Assembly (NCBI GenBank): GCA_946533175.1
Contig: CAMNBS010000007.1
Coordinates: forward strand, 1 to 24,363
Source: an uncultured Clostridia bacterium
Lineage (GTDB): Bacteria; Bacillota_I; Bacilli_A; RF39; UBA660
Reading direction: 5' to 3'
Length of the DNA: 24,363 nucleotides
Positions 1 through 8,238 of this stretch are shown here, piece by piece. How positions within the stretch are numbered: the stretch's first letter is position 1; every line of letters begins with the position of its first letter. The translations under genes were made by a program, and so were the position numbers. The notes under the pieces were generated by a model. It did no database searches. It saw only the letters and a program-made list of their open reading frames with translations, and had not been told where the DNA came from.

Positions 1-42
1 CTATTCTCTTTAATTTTACTTTAAATAAGATAAATTTGCAAT

Positions 43-67
43 AAAAAAGAAAAGATTATTTCTTTTC
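43..67 (-). terminator. Intrinsic terminator of the alaS-holA-glycosyltransferase operon
   Basis: On the minus strand a 7-bp stem (GAAAAGA / TCTTTTC, loop AATAA) is followed by TTTTTT. The glycosyltransferase stop codon lies in the loop, so transcription ends immediately after the last gene. The stem is AT-rich but perfect. Confidence 0.8.
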
Positions 68-1231
68 TTCAATTAGTTCTAAATAACGATTATAAACTTC
101 TATAATAAAATTGTCCCAATTTTTATATAAATTATGATAAGCATTTGTACTAACTTCTTGTAATTTTTTTTCATCACTTATAATCATATTAATTTTCTTG
201 GCATATTCCATGGGATTATTCGGACAAATAAAACCATCAACATTATCAGTAACTGTACTAGTAGTAGCAGCTTTTTCTAAAAATAATCCTGGTGTTTTTT
301 GTGAAGCTGCTTCAATTTGAACAATACTTGAAGCATCATATAATGATGGAAAAAGGAATAAATCACTTCGCGCATAATAATCAGCTAAAAGATTACGATC
401 AGTTATTTTACCAAGTAAAATAACATTACTATCTAATTTCTTTTCTTTTATTTTTTTCTTTAACACTTCTTCATCTTGACCAGTTCCTATAAAAAACATT
501 TTATATTTTAAATTAGGATTAATCTTTTGTAGATAAAATAAAGCATCAACTATAAAGAAAATATTTTTTAAGGCATTAAGTCTACCAACAAAAAGGAAAA
601 CTTTTTCATTATGTAAATTATGTCGTTTATTAATTCGATTACAAGATGCTATATAATCATCAACCGGAAGCATTTCAGTAGCATTATTCATAACACGGGG
701 TAACTTTTTATAGCCATAGTCTTCATAAAAAATACGTGCTACTTCCTTATTGACAGCCCAACATTCATCACATTGATTATAAACTTTAATTAATTTTTTT
801 GTTAAAGTTTGCGCAATTTTTTCATTTCGAATAGCTCGCATAAAATCTTGCTTATATTGACTATGCATTGTTCCAACACATGGAATATGATGATCTTTGG
901 CATAACAAATTCCTGCTTCTCCAATGGTAAATGGTGAATGAATGTGAACAATATCTAAATGATAATTATTAACTATTTTTTTAAATTCACGATCCATCTT
1001 AGGAATAGGAAGAGAATAATCAATAAAAGGTACTTTTAATGATTTACAACGTATTACTTCATAATTTAATTTGGAATCATCATATTTTTGACCGCGATAA
1101 CTTGGAGCAAAGACTATAACTTTAGCCATCTTAGCTAATCGCTTTGCATAATTATCAACGACTAGCACGACTCCATCTGTCATCGGATAGAAAACATCAG
1201 TAAATAGTCCAATGGTTATTTCTTTTTTCAT
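56..1231 (-). CDS. Glycosyltransferase family 4 (GT-B), probably glycolipid-forming
   Basis: The 391-residue protein looks like a retaining GT4 glycosyltransferase. The N-terminal acceptor domain begins GLFTDVFYPMTDGVV, the usual glycine-rich start of GT4 lipid glucosyltransferases, and includes HIHSPFTIGEAG and a THSQY segment. The C-terminal donor domain contains FLFVGRLNALKN and the nucleotide-sugar signature PSLYDASSIVQIEA, a D-x7-E version of the family's E-x7-E motif. No membrane span is obvious, so it is expected to be cytosolic or membrane-peripheral. The family includes mono- and diglucosyl-diacylglycerol synthases, which supply membrane glycolipids in wall-poor Firmicutes; that substrate is inferred only. 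The start has a clear GAGGTG ribosome site 2 bases upstream. It is the last gene of the T-box-controlled alaS operon, 18 bases after holA. Confidence 0.8.
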   Translation of the reverse strand: MKKEITIGLFTDVFYPMTDGVVLVVDNYAKRLAKMAKVIVFAPSYRGQKYDDSKLNYEVIRCKSLKVPFIDYSLPIPKMDREFKKIVNNYHLDIVHIHSPFTIGEAGICYAKDHHIPCVGTMHSQYKQDFMRAIRNEKIAQTLTKKLIKVYNQCDECWAVNKEVARIFYEDYGYKKLPRVMNNATEMLPVDDYIASCNRINKRHNLHNEKVFLFVGRLNALKNIFFIVDALFYLQKINPNLKYKMFFIGTGQDEEVLKKKIKEKKLDSNVILLGKITDRNLLADYYARSDLFLFPSLYDASSIVQIEAASQKTPGLFLEKAATTSTVTDNVDGFICPNNPMEYAKKINMIISDEKKLQEVSTNAYHNLYKNWDNFIIEVYNRYLELIEEKK

Positions 1232-1249
1232 AACACCTCATTTTATTCT

Positions 1250-2179
1250 TTATAAACTAGCGATAAAAATAGGAAAAGCAATTTCATCAATGCATTTACC
1301 GGTTTTTAATTCTTCATCCATAATTGCTAACTTCTCTAAAAAACCAAGTAAATCATTTTCACGATATTTTCCTATTTTATAGCGAAGAGCCATCACTTGT
1401 TTAGGATTTTTTAGGTTTAGCTGATTTTTTATTTCATCGTTAGAAAAACCAGCTAAAACCTTTACTTGATATATTAAACGTATTTGATTGGCTAATGATA
1501 CAAATATTTTAAAAACATCTTCGCCATAATTAATCATTTCATGATATATAGTTAAACTTTTCTTTTTATTTTTATTAATAATTGCGTCAATTAAATCAAA
1601 AATATTTGTATCAATTTTTTTTATAACAATTAAATCAATATCATGTTTAGTAATTTTTTTACTACTTTCTAAAAAACTTTTTAATTTATCCATTTCATTG
1701 GTAATTCGATCAATACTATTTCCAACATTTATAAGAAAATAATTAATAGTATCACTATCTATTTCATAACTTTTTAAGTAATCTTTAACATAATGATTTA
1801 AATCTACTTCTGAAGCGATTATCTGGCAATTTTTTTTCACTAATTTAACTATATTTTTTTTACCATCTGTTTTATTACAAGATATAATTAAAATATTATT
1901 AGGATTAGGATTATTTAAATATTTCGTGAGCATGTCAATATCATGATCAATTTCACTTTTTTGAGGAGTTAAAAAAGAAGCATTTTTACAATAAACTATT
2001 TTCTTTTCATTGAAAAAACCGTATGTATCTAAATCTAATATGGCATTGCTAACATTAGTTTCTTCCATATCATACGTAATTAATTGGTTAATATCACAGG
2101 ATAATTGCTGTAATAACTCTTTTATTTTTATTTCTATTAATGAATAATCATCACTTTCAATAAAGAATAAATTATTCAT
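1250..2179 (-). CDS. holA: DNA polymerase III delta subunit (clamp loader)
   Basis: The 309-residue product has the length and layout of HolA, the subunit that opens the sliding clamp during clamp loading. It starts with the typical NNLFFIESDDYSLIEIKIKE segment. The middle contains NPNNILIISCNKTDGKKNIVK and later LINVGNSIDRITNEMDKLKSF, matching the delta AAA-like fold (glycine, then the N-E-x-x-K-L helix). The C-terminal helical collar domain includes FKIFVSLANQIRLIYQVKVL, a HolA hallmark. Its start overlaps the end of alaS by 8 bases, so translation is probably coupled, with AAGGA upstream. HolA does not need a P-loop, and none is visible. The family call is firm despite low expected sequence identity. 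Confidence 0.88.
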   Translation of the reverse strand: MNNLFFIESDDYSLIEIKIKELLQQLSCDINQLITYDMEETNVSNAILDLDTYGFFNEKKIVYCKNASFLTPQKSEIDHDIDMLTKYLNNPNPNNILIISCNKTDGKKNIVKLVKKNCQIIASEVDLNHYVKDYLKSYEIDSDTINYFLINVGNSIDRITNEMDKLKSFLESSKKITKHDIDLIVIKKIDTNIFDLIDAIINKNKKKSLTIYHEMINYGEDVFKIFVSLANQIRLIYQVKVLAGFSNDEIKNQLNLKNPKQVMALRYKIGKYRENDLLGFLEKLAIMDEELKTGKCIDEIAFPIFIASL

Positions 2180-4859
2180 TTTCTAAATCCTTAATAATTT
2201 TTTGAAAAATAAAATCAATTTCTTCTGTTGTTTTACCGGCTCCTTGAGCAAATTTAGGACTTCCTCCTCCATTACCCAAAGACTTAACAGAAGCTTCTTT
2301 AACGATATTACCAGCATGCATTTTTTGATTATTACTACGACTTAAGAAATTAACATTATTGTCATTAATATTTGCAATTAAAATAAAGATATCATTATTT
2401 TCGTTAGCTAAATTATCCATAACCTGTTTTAGGGAATTAATATCCATATTATAAACTTTTTTTAATAGTAAATTATGTCCATTAACTATCTGAATATCCT
2501 CTTCTAAAGATGATAATGATGAAATAAGCTTTTCTTCTTTAAGTTTTCGATATTCTTTTTCCAAAACTTTAACATCATCACTTAATTTATTTAATTCATT
2601 TTTTAATTTAACAACATCTTTATAAGAAGTTATTTCTTCATCTGGTAATACAATTTTATAATCCAGACTTATTTTGTCAATTTTAGCTTCAGCTAGAATA
2701 CTTTTAGCTTTGATTGATAATTTAATAATTTCATCATTATATGGTTTAGAGAAAAGTAATAATTGTTCTTTCGTTTTATCTAGGGTTGCAGCTTCGATAC
2801 GATAAATATTGCTTCCTTTGCTAGTAAAGGATAATATAGCAAATATCTTAATATCACTAGTATTTTTTACATGGGTTCCTCCACATAATTCACGTGATTC
2901 ATTAAACTCAACAAGTCGTACAACATCACCATATTTTTCATTAAATAAAGCCATAACTTCATTTTTATCAATTTCATTTATATTTTTAAGGGTTGTTACT
3001 CTTTTTATTTTTTGCTTAATTAATTGGTTTACATACTCTTCTACTTTAATTAACATTTCATCAGTTATTTTTATTGGACAATTAAAGTCAAAACGAAGGG
3101 TATTCTCATCTACTCGACTTCCTTGTTGTGTTATTTCATGACTAATTAAAGTACGTAAAGCATATTGTAAAAGATGGACTGATGAATGATTAGCCTCAAT
3201 ATTTTTTCTTCTTGTTTCATCAACTATTTCTTCACATTCACCACATTTTACAATACCACTTAATACTTTTATCTTATGAATATTTTGACCATTTGGAGCC
3301 TTAAAAACATCTATTACACGAGCTTTAAAGGTATTAGAAAGAATCATTCCTGTGTCATTTACTTGACCACCACCAGTAGCATAAAAGCATGTTTTATCAA
3401 GAACAAGATATCCTTCTTTCGAAATTTTATCAACCTTTTGATTGTTTTCTATTAAACAAATGATATTACCTTTTAATTTATATTTGTCATAGATAAATTC
3501 ACTCTTATCTTGATAATTAAGTAAAAATTCATTTTGACTATTCATAACTGTTTCATGTGATTGACCATTTTTAGATAATTCTTTTTGTTTTTGCATATAC
3601 TTATCAAATTCATCACGATTAGTCGTATAGCCTTTTTCTTCTAGATATTCAAGAGTTAATTCAAAAGGAAAACCATATGTATCGTATAGTTTAAAAGCAT
3701 CGGCTCCACTTATAGTATTATCAATTGATTCATCCATCATTTCATAAAGCTTTTTTTCACCTTGAACAAGAGTTTTATTAAATAACTCTTCTTCTTGCAT
3801 AATTAAAGCTTTAATATGTGGTTGTTTATCTTTTAAATATGGATAAACATCTTGCATGTTACTAACAACACTATCCACTAATTTATACATAAATAATCCG
3901 GTTAATCCTAGTTTCTTTCCATAACGAACACTTCGTCTTAAAAGTCTTCTTAAAATATAACCACGTCCAGAATTTTCAAATGTTGCGCCATCAGCTAAAG
4001 CAAAAGTTAAAGCACGAATATGATCAGCTAAAACTTTAAATGGCATACTACCATCATACATAACCCCACTTATTTCTTCGATTTGATTAATAATTGGTAA
4101 AAATAAATCAGTATCAAAGTTACTATCAGCATCTTGAAAAATACACGCCCATCGTTCTAGCCCAGCACCAGTATCAATATTTTTATTAGGTAATTCCTTA
4201 TATTCTTCACGACTTTTATTTTCTTCACTATTGTATTGACTAAAGACATTATTCCAAATTTCAACAAAACGTTCGTTATCTTCACCTTTCTTAAATTTCT
4301 CTAAAGCATCGTTATGAGGATCATATTTACTGCCACGATCAAAGAAAATTTCTGTATCTGGGCCACATGGTCCAGGCCCTATTTCCCAAAAATTATCTTC
4401 AAGTTTAATAATATGATCAGGAATCATTCCTAATTTAATCCACTTATTAATGGTATCAGTATCACTAGGAAAAACCGTAACATACAAAAGATTTTTAGGA
4501 ATATTAAACCACTCTTCATCAGTCAATAAATGATAAGCAAAAGTAATTGCCTCATCTTTAAAATAATCGCCAATTGAAAAGTTACCCATCATTTCAAAGA
4601 ATGTATGATGACGTCTTGTTACCCCAACATTTTCAATATCATTTGTTCGAATACATTTTTGAATATTTGTAATTCTTTTGGATATTGGCACTTCACTACC
4701 ATCAAAATATCTTTTAAGTGGTGTTACTCCAGCATTAATCCATAAAAGAGAATCATCATCATTAGGAATTAAACTTGCTGATGGAACAATCATATGCCCA
4801 TTCATACTAAAATATTTAAGCCACATATCACGTATTTCTTTACTTGTCATCTTTCTCAT
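2172..4859 (-). CDS. alaS: Alanyl-tRNA synthetase
   Basis: The 895-residue enzyme charges tRNA(Ala). The class II catalytic core runs from MTSKEIRDMWLKYF through TRRHHTFFEMMGNFSIGDYFK (motif 2) and the GAGLERW motif 3 region. The editing domain has its zinc/catalytic residues: HxxxH at about H558/H562 (NHSSVH) and CxxxH at about C659/H663 (LCGGTH). The C-terminal domain contains LGNGGGSPKFAQGAGK, the glycine-rich C-Ala signature. I chose the ATG at 4859 because GAGG sits 6 bases upstream (GTGAGGTTAAGT). An open frame continues upstream to 4904, but that extension lies inside the T-box terminator and cannot be the normal start. The 3' end overlaps holA by 8 bases. Expression is controlled by the T-box leader just upstream. 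Confidence 0.97.
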   Translation of the reverse strand: MRKMTSKEIRDMWLKYFSMNGHMIVPSASLIPNDDDSLLWINAGVTPLKRYFDGSEVPISKRITNIQKCIRTNDIENVGVTRRHHTFFEMMGNFSIGDYFKDEAITFAYHLLTDEEWFNIPKNLLYVTVFPSDTDTINKWIKLGMIPDHIIKLEDNFWEIGPGPCGPDTEIFFDRGSKYDPHNDALEKFKKGEDNERFVEIWNNVFSQYNSEENKSREEYKELPNKNIDTGAGLERWACIFQDADSNFDTDLFLPIINQIEEISGVMYDGSMPFKVLADHIRALTFALADGATFENSGRGYILRRLLRRSVRYGKKLGLTGLFMYKLVDSVVSNMQDVYPYLKDKQPHIKALIMQEEELFNKTLVQGEKKLYEMMDESIDNTISGADAFKLYDTYGFPFELTLEYLEEKGYTTNRDEFDKYMQKQKELSKNGQSHETVMNSQNEFLLNYQDKSEFIYDKYKLKGNIICLIENNQKVDKISKEGYLVLDKTCFYATGGGQVNDTGMILSNTFKARVIDVFKAPNGQNIHKIKVLSGIVKCGECEEIVDETRRKNIEANHSSVHLLQYALRTLISHEITQQGSRVDENTLRFDFNCPIKITDEMLIKVEEYVNQLIKQKIKRVTTLKNINEIDKNEVMALFNEKYGDVVRLVEFNESRELCGGTHVKNTSDIKIFAILSFTSKGSNIYRIEAATLDKTKEQLLLFSKPYNDEIIKLSIKAKSILAEAKIDKISLDYKIVLPDEEITSYKDVVKLKNELNKLSDDVKVLEKEYRKLKEEKLISSLSSLEEDIQIVNGHNLLLKKVYNMDINSLKQVMDNLANENNDIFILIANINDNNVNFLSRSNNQKMHAGNIVKEASVKSLGNGGGSPKFAQGAGKTTEEIDFIFQKIIKDLENE

Positions 4860-5072
4860 ACTTAACCTCACTTTATCACATAAAAAAGACCTCATAGGAG
4901 TCACAATATGACGGTACCATCCTACTTTGGTCTCAATTTTTTAACGGTATTACCGATTCTATTTATACTAAAACAGCCTTCATCTTATTATTAAATTAAT
5001 TTGCACCAACCATTAACTCTCTTTATTAATAATAAAACTACTCCTTTAAAGTATTTAAATAATAGATTTAAC
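4860..5072 (-). promoter_or_regulatory. T-box riboswitch leader, alanine specifier
   Basis: This is a tRNA-sensing leader that permits alaS transcription when uncharged tRNA(Ala) accumulates. On the minus strand the distal stem I elements AAAGAGAG and GGTTGGTGCAAA (AG bulge and terminal loop) are present. The stem I arms TTATTATTAA and TTAATAATAA pair perfectly. The specifier-loop strand reads GAAG-GCT-GTT, giving a GCU (Ala) codon at 4975-4977, opposite a GGAGTAGT loop-E-like strand. The T-box core AGGATGGTACCG lies at 4912-4923; its TACCG can pair with an upstream CGGTA to form the antiterminator. The next genes, alaS-holA-GT4, come under the same control. Confidence 0.93.
4882..4932 (-). 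terminator. Attenuator terminator of the alaS T-box
   Basis: On the minus strand GACC pairs with GGTC, TAGGA (from the T-box core) with TCCTA, and GTCA with TGAC around a TATTG loop. TTTTTT follows. The stem uses T-box bases, so it is mutually exclusive with the antiterminator, as in known T-boxes. Confidence 0.88.
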
Positions 5073-5078
5073 TAGAAT

Positions 5079-5084
5079 ATTATA
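5079..5084 (-). promoter_or_regulatory. Extended -10 promoter of the alaS T-box leader
   Basis: The minus strand reads TGATATAAT, a consensus extended -10 (TGnTATAAT). Transcription would start near 5072, just before the 5' strand of T-box stem I. No good -35 is present at 17 bases, which an extended -10 can tolerate. Confidence 0.75.
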
Positions 5085-5123
5085 TCACATTTTTCTTTTT
5101 TTGAATAACAAATTTATTATTTC

Positions 5124-5417
5124 TTAATAATTATTTTTTTGAATATAACGATAAGCTTGCATTCCACCATTAACACTAAATGTTTTATATCCCATCTTAT
5201 TTAAAATAGTACTTACTTCCTTACTTTTTAAACCATATTCACATATTAATATATACTCTTGTTCCTTTTTCAAATATTCCTGGGGATAAAGAAGTAACAT
5301 TGTATATGATATATTTCTTGAACCTTGAAAATGCTTTTTATCATATGAATATTTATCTCGTAAATCAATAATATTTGTTTTATCATACAAAGAAATATTT
5401 TCCCAACTTATTTCCAT
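5124..5417 (-). CDS. Single-domain rhodanese-like protein
   Basis: The 97-residue protein is one small rhodanese domain. Features seen are IIDLRDKYSYDKKHFQGSRNISY (the CH2A-type D-x-R and H-F-x-G-S-x-N-I segment) and the active-site loop CEYGLKS with Cys59 as the persulfide carrier. The end, MGYKTFSVNGGMQAYR, is the usual GG-W/Y-like close of the domain. Such proteins move sulfur in thiol metabolism or tRNA thiolation; the partner here is unknown. There is no signal peptide. It follows xseB after 42 bases, with GGTGAT as ribosome site, and probably rides on the nusB-xse transcript. Only a weak AT stem follows it before the alaS promoter. Confidence 0.85.
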   Translation of the reverse strand: MEISWENISLYDKTNIIDLRDKYSYDKKHFQGSRNISYTMLLLYPQEYLKKEQEYILICEYGLKSKEVSTILNKMGYKTFSVNGGMQAYRYIQKNNY

Positions 5418-5459
5418 AAAATCACCAATATAGTTTATGGAAAAAGAAAGAAAAGGAAA

Positions 5460-5684
5460 CTACTCTTCTATTTTAAACTCCTCTAATGAACCATCAGCAT
5501 TTAGTATTTTATTTACTGATTCACTTACTTCTTTCAATTTATCGTCGCATTCCTTAGATAATTTCGATGCTTCACTAAATTTTTCTAAAGCTTCATCCAA
5601 AGCCACATTGCCACTTTCTAATTCATGGACGATATTTTCCAATTTTTTAATATTTTCTTCAAAATTTATTTTCTTTTTATCCAT
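5460..5684 (-). CDS. xseB: Exodeoxyribonuclease VII small subunit
   Basis: The 74-residue protein matches XseB throughout: NFEENIKKLENIVHELESGNVALDEALEKF is the family's conserved helical core, followed by a second helix with SKECDDKLKEV. Several small subunits pack on the XseA C-terminal coiled coil to form exonuclease VII, which degrades single-stranded DNA to oligonucleotides. The start has a good AGGAG ribosome site and overlaps the upstream unknown gene by 8 bases, suggesting coupling. Length is normal for the family. Confidence 0.93.
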   Translation of the reverse strand: MDKKKINFEENIKKLENIVHELESGNVALDEALEKFSEASKLSKECDDKLKEVSESVNKILNADGSLEEFKIEE

Positions 5685-6426
5685 TATTTTCTCCTATTTT
5701 TTTTACAAACGGTATGACATCATCAACTTCTTCACGAATAGTTTTTTTAACAAAAAACTTCCCATCTTCCAAATATATTTTCATTTCTATATCATCTTCT
5801 TTGAGATATTCAACATATTTCGTTACTGTTCCTTTATAAACAATAACAATGCTACCTTTATCATCATATTTTTTAATTTTTATTTCACTACTTGCTAAAC
5901 TAAGACAATGCGATAATATTTCTAAAATATCTTTAATTCTCGTAATCCGATTGTTTGGATTAATTAAACTTAAAATAATTTGTTCTTCAATAATTTGTTC
6001 TTCGCCTTCATTAATCATAATTTCATAAATATCATCATCAACTTGTAATTTAAAAACATGAACCGTATAACTCGATGAAGAAAAGCGAATACTTTTTTCA
6101 CTTACTACATTACGATTTCCATTAATATATTTATATCCTAAAGGAATAAATAATTTAGTTGGGGTAATTCGATATAATATCGTATATAGCCAATCATTAC
6201 ACATAAATGATGCTATTTTATCGTTATAATTAATCTCTACTTTTACTATTTTTTCATTAACTTTCAGAAGCATTTCAATCATATCTTGATCATCATAAAC
6301 ATCAACAACAACCATATCGTCAGTTTCAAATAATTGTTCTATTACAGTTTCAAAACCAAAAGTCTTTTTGACAACTTTTTTATATCTTCTTTCAATGTCA
6401 TCATTGGCATATTTAATTGTTTTCAT
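5677..6426 (-). CDS. Uncharacterised protein between xseA and xseB
   Basis: I do not recognise this 249-residue protein. It has no signal peptide, no membrane span and no nucleotide-binding motif. It is acidic-to-mixed in charge and appears rich in beta strands: many alternating hydrophobic stretches such as DDMVVVDVYDD and GSIVIVYKGTVTKYVEYL. A first helical segment (DIERRYKKVVKKTFGFETVIEQLF) may be a small N-terminal subdomain. A Ser-rich loop RFSSSSYTVHVF sits mid-protein. It overlaps the end of xseA by 14 bases and the start of xseB by 8, so it is translated with the exonuclease VII subunits and is likely a real gene. The ribosome site is weak (GTGGT), in line with coupling to xseA. Confidence 0.8.
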   Translation of the reverse strand: MKTIKYANDDIERRYKKVVKKTFGFETVIEQLFETDDMVVVDVYDDQDMIEMLLKVNEKIVKVEINYNDKIASFMCNDWLYTILYRITPTKLFIPLGYKYINGNRNVVSEKSIRFSSSSYTVHVFKLQVDDDIYEIMINEGEEQIIEEQIILSLINPNNRITRIKDILEILSHCLSLASSEIKIKKYDDKGSIVIVYKGTVTKYVEYLKEDDIEMKIYLEDGKFFVKKTIREEVDDVIPFVKKIGENNG

Positions 6427-7750
6427 AAATGTTTTTTACCACACTTTCTATTTCGCCGTCACTAACCAATGTAATAATTACATCTTCCTTTTTAATACTT
6501 TTAATTGTGTTAACTGTTTTATCATTCATTTTAGTTACTGTATATCCTCTTTTAAGGGTTGTAATGGGGTTTAATACCTCTAATTTCCCTAAAAGATGAA
6601 CATAATTATTCTTTTTATTCTCTAATATTTTTTCAATTGTACTAGAACATCGTTTAATTAAATCATTATAATTATATGCCTTATCAGCAAAGAGCATTTT
6701 CGGATTTTTAAAAATAAAACTTCCTTTAATTGTTTTCAATCTTTCATTATTATATATTATTTGATTATTAATAGCTCTTTTAAGTCTTTCATATAAGTTA
6801 TCAAAATTTTGTTCTAATTTTTCATATAAACTTAAAGGATTTTTAATAACATAACTATTTTGTAAATTTTTTAATTTTTCATAATTCAAGTTAATTTTAA
6901 TATTCATGGCTTTAATAAGTCTAATTCTTAATTGTTCAATCAAACTTATTACATCACTTGTATTTGGTACAGCAAGTTCCGCAGCACCTGTTGGTGTGGG
7001 AGCACGAAGATCAGCTACAAAATCGCTAATCGTAAAATCAATTTCATGACCTACACCACTAATAATAGGGATTTCACTGGCAAATATCGCTCTAGCAACT
7101 ATTTCCTCATTAAATGCCCACAAATCTTCAATGGAACCACCACCACGTCCTAAAATAATTACATCCAAAGGATAAGTATTAGCCAATTTTATCTTTGCAA
7201 CAATATCATTTTTAGCATCCGCACCTTGAACTAAAGCAGGAAAAAGAATAGTTTCTGCAATAGGAAAACGCCTTCGAATAGTCGAGATAATATCACGAAT
7301 GGCAGCTCCTTCTTTAGCGGTAATAATACCAATTTTAAGAGGAAATCTGGGAATTGTTTTTTTATATTCTTTATTAAACAATCCCTCATCAGCTAATTTT
7401 TTCTTTAATTTTTCAAACTCTAAATAAAGATTTCCCAATCCATCTTCAAGCATTTCGGTAACATATATTTGATATGTGCCACCTGTTTCATAAACAGATA
7501 CCTTACCAGTTACTAATACTTTCATTCCATCTTTTGGTTCAAAAAGAAGATTTTTCGCATTACTAAAAAACATAATTGCGGATAATTGGCTATTATCATC
7601 TTTTAAAGTGAAATATAAATGTCCTCTTGTATGATGCTTATAATTACTTATTTCACCTTTTAGATGAATATTGTTCAATTCTCTTTTTTCATCAAACATA
7701 TTTTTGATGGCCTTATTTAAAGCTGTAATAGTATAATACTTTGTATTCAT
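6413..7750 (-). CDS. xseA: Exodeoxyribonuclease VII large subunit
   Basis: The 445-residue protein is the catalytic subunit of exonuclease VII. An N-terminal OB fold covers roughly residues 1-100 (LKGEISNYKHHTRGHLYFTLKD binds ssDNA). The catalytic domain follows, with GIITAKEGAAIRDI, then GRGGGSIEDLWAFNEE at 201-216 and the segment IISGVGHEIDFTISD at 229-243, then DLRAPTPTGAAE near 248. The C-terminal half is a long coiled coil that carries the XseB subunits. The start has a GAGG site 4 bases upstream of the ATG. It lies 11 bases after nusB and overlaps the unknown gene downstream by 14 bases. Confidence 0.96.
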   Translation of the reverse strand: MNTKYYTITALNKAIKNMFDEKRELNNIHLKGEISNYKHHTRGHLYFTLKDDNSQLSAIMFFSNAKNLLFEPKDGMKVLVTGKVSVYETGGTYQIYVTEMLEDGLGNLYLEFEKLKKKLADEGLFNKEYKKTIPRFPLKIGIITAKEGAAIRDIISTIRRRFPIAETILFPALVQGADAKNDIVAKIKLANTYPLDVIILGRGGGSIEDLWAFNEEIVARAIFASEIPIISGVGHEIDFTISDFVADLRAPTPTGAAELAVPNTSDVISLIEQLRIRLIKAMNIKINLNYEKLKNLQNSYVIKNPLSLYEKLEQNFDNLYERLKRAINNQIIYNNERLKTIKGSFIFKNPKMLFADKAYNYNDLIKRCSSTIEKILENKKNNYVHLLGKLEVLNPITTLKRGYTVTKMNDKTVNTIKSIKKEDVIITLVSDGEIESVVKNIYENN

Positions 7751-7761
7751 AATTCCTCAGA

Positions 7762-8175
7762 TTATTTTTTATCGATTTTTTCATTTTGATATATGCCATC
7801 TAAAGTAGCATTAATCATCTTCGTTACCTTTTCATCACTATATTTATGGGACAATTCAATAGCTTCATTAATCGCTACAATACAAGGTGTATCAGTATAC
7901 ATAAGTTCATAAATACCAATCGATAGAATAGCTTTGTCTACTTTACTTAAGCGGTCAATTTCCCAATCAATTAAATACTTATTCGCTAATGAAGATATTA
8001 CCTCCTGATTATTAATCACACCAGTAATTAAAGAGATAACAAACTCATTTTCGATGTCCATTTGTTCTTTAACTAATTCTTTAATATCATAATCAACTTT
8101 TGCATTATTTAAAATATATGTTTCATATAAAACATTTGAAGCAATTTCTCTTAATTCACTACGTGTTTTTCCCAT
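7762..8175 (-). CDS. nusB: Transcription antitermination factor NusB
   Basis: The 137-residue helical protein matches NusB, which with NusE/S10 binds boxA RNA to support rRNA antitermination. It begins MGKTRSELREIASNVLYETYIL, the R-x-A arginine-rich first helix, and ends with the conserved DTPCIVAINEAIELSHKYSDEKVTKMINATLDGIYQ helix pair (family: AINEAVELAK...SGRFVNGVLD). It leads the operon nusB-xseA-unknown-xseB-rhodanese, which mirrors the nusB-xseAB order in many Firmicutes. The ribosome site is GGTGG, and a TATAAT lies upstream. Confidence 0.95.
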   Translation of the reverse strand: MGKTRSELREIASNVLYETYILNNAKVDYDIKELVKEQMDIENEFVISLITGVINNQEVISSLANKYLIDWEIDRLSKVDKAILSIGIYELMYTDTPCIVAINEAIELSHKYSDEKVTKMINATLDGIYQNEKIDKK

Positions 8176-8191
8176 TTATACCACCAATTAA

Positions 8192-8197
8192 ATTATA
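8192..8197 (-). promoter_or_regulatory. Probable -10 of the nusB operon
   Basis: A perfect TATAAT on the minus strand lies 16 bases before the nusB ATG and right after the gmk terminator. The 17-base position upstream gives TAGTAT, a poor -35, so confidence is moderate. Confidence 0.5.
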
Positions 8198-8208
8198 CTA
8201 TAAAAATG

Positions 8209-8238
8209 AAAAAAATACTATTTTTTTAGTACTTTTTT
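8209..8238 (-). terminator. Intrinsic terminator after gmk
   Basis: The minus strand has GTACTA and TAGTAT around an A6 loop, flanked by A6 and T7 tracts that extend the stem and supply the U-run. It begins at the gmk stop codon and separates the relA-gmk operon from nusB. Confidence 0.75.

Noticed and set aside
2809..3141. Plus-strand open frame opposite alaS
   Set aside because: It is a frame shadow of a well-conserved gene with no ribosome site. The other plus-strand frames (for example 4678-4911, 5437-5898, 6932-7153, 14066-14290, 22151-22351, 23704-23955) are rejected likewise.
4860..4904. Longer AlaS N-terminus starting at 4904
   Set aside because: The extra 15 codons lie in the T-box terminator stem and have no ribosome site; ATG 4859 has GAGG at the right distance.
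5085..5123. Terminator after the rhodanese gene
   Set aside because: Only an all-A/T stem (ATTATT/AATAAT) without a following U-run is seen, so no terminator is called.
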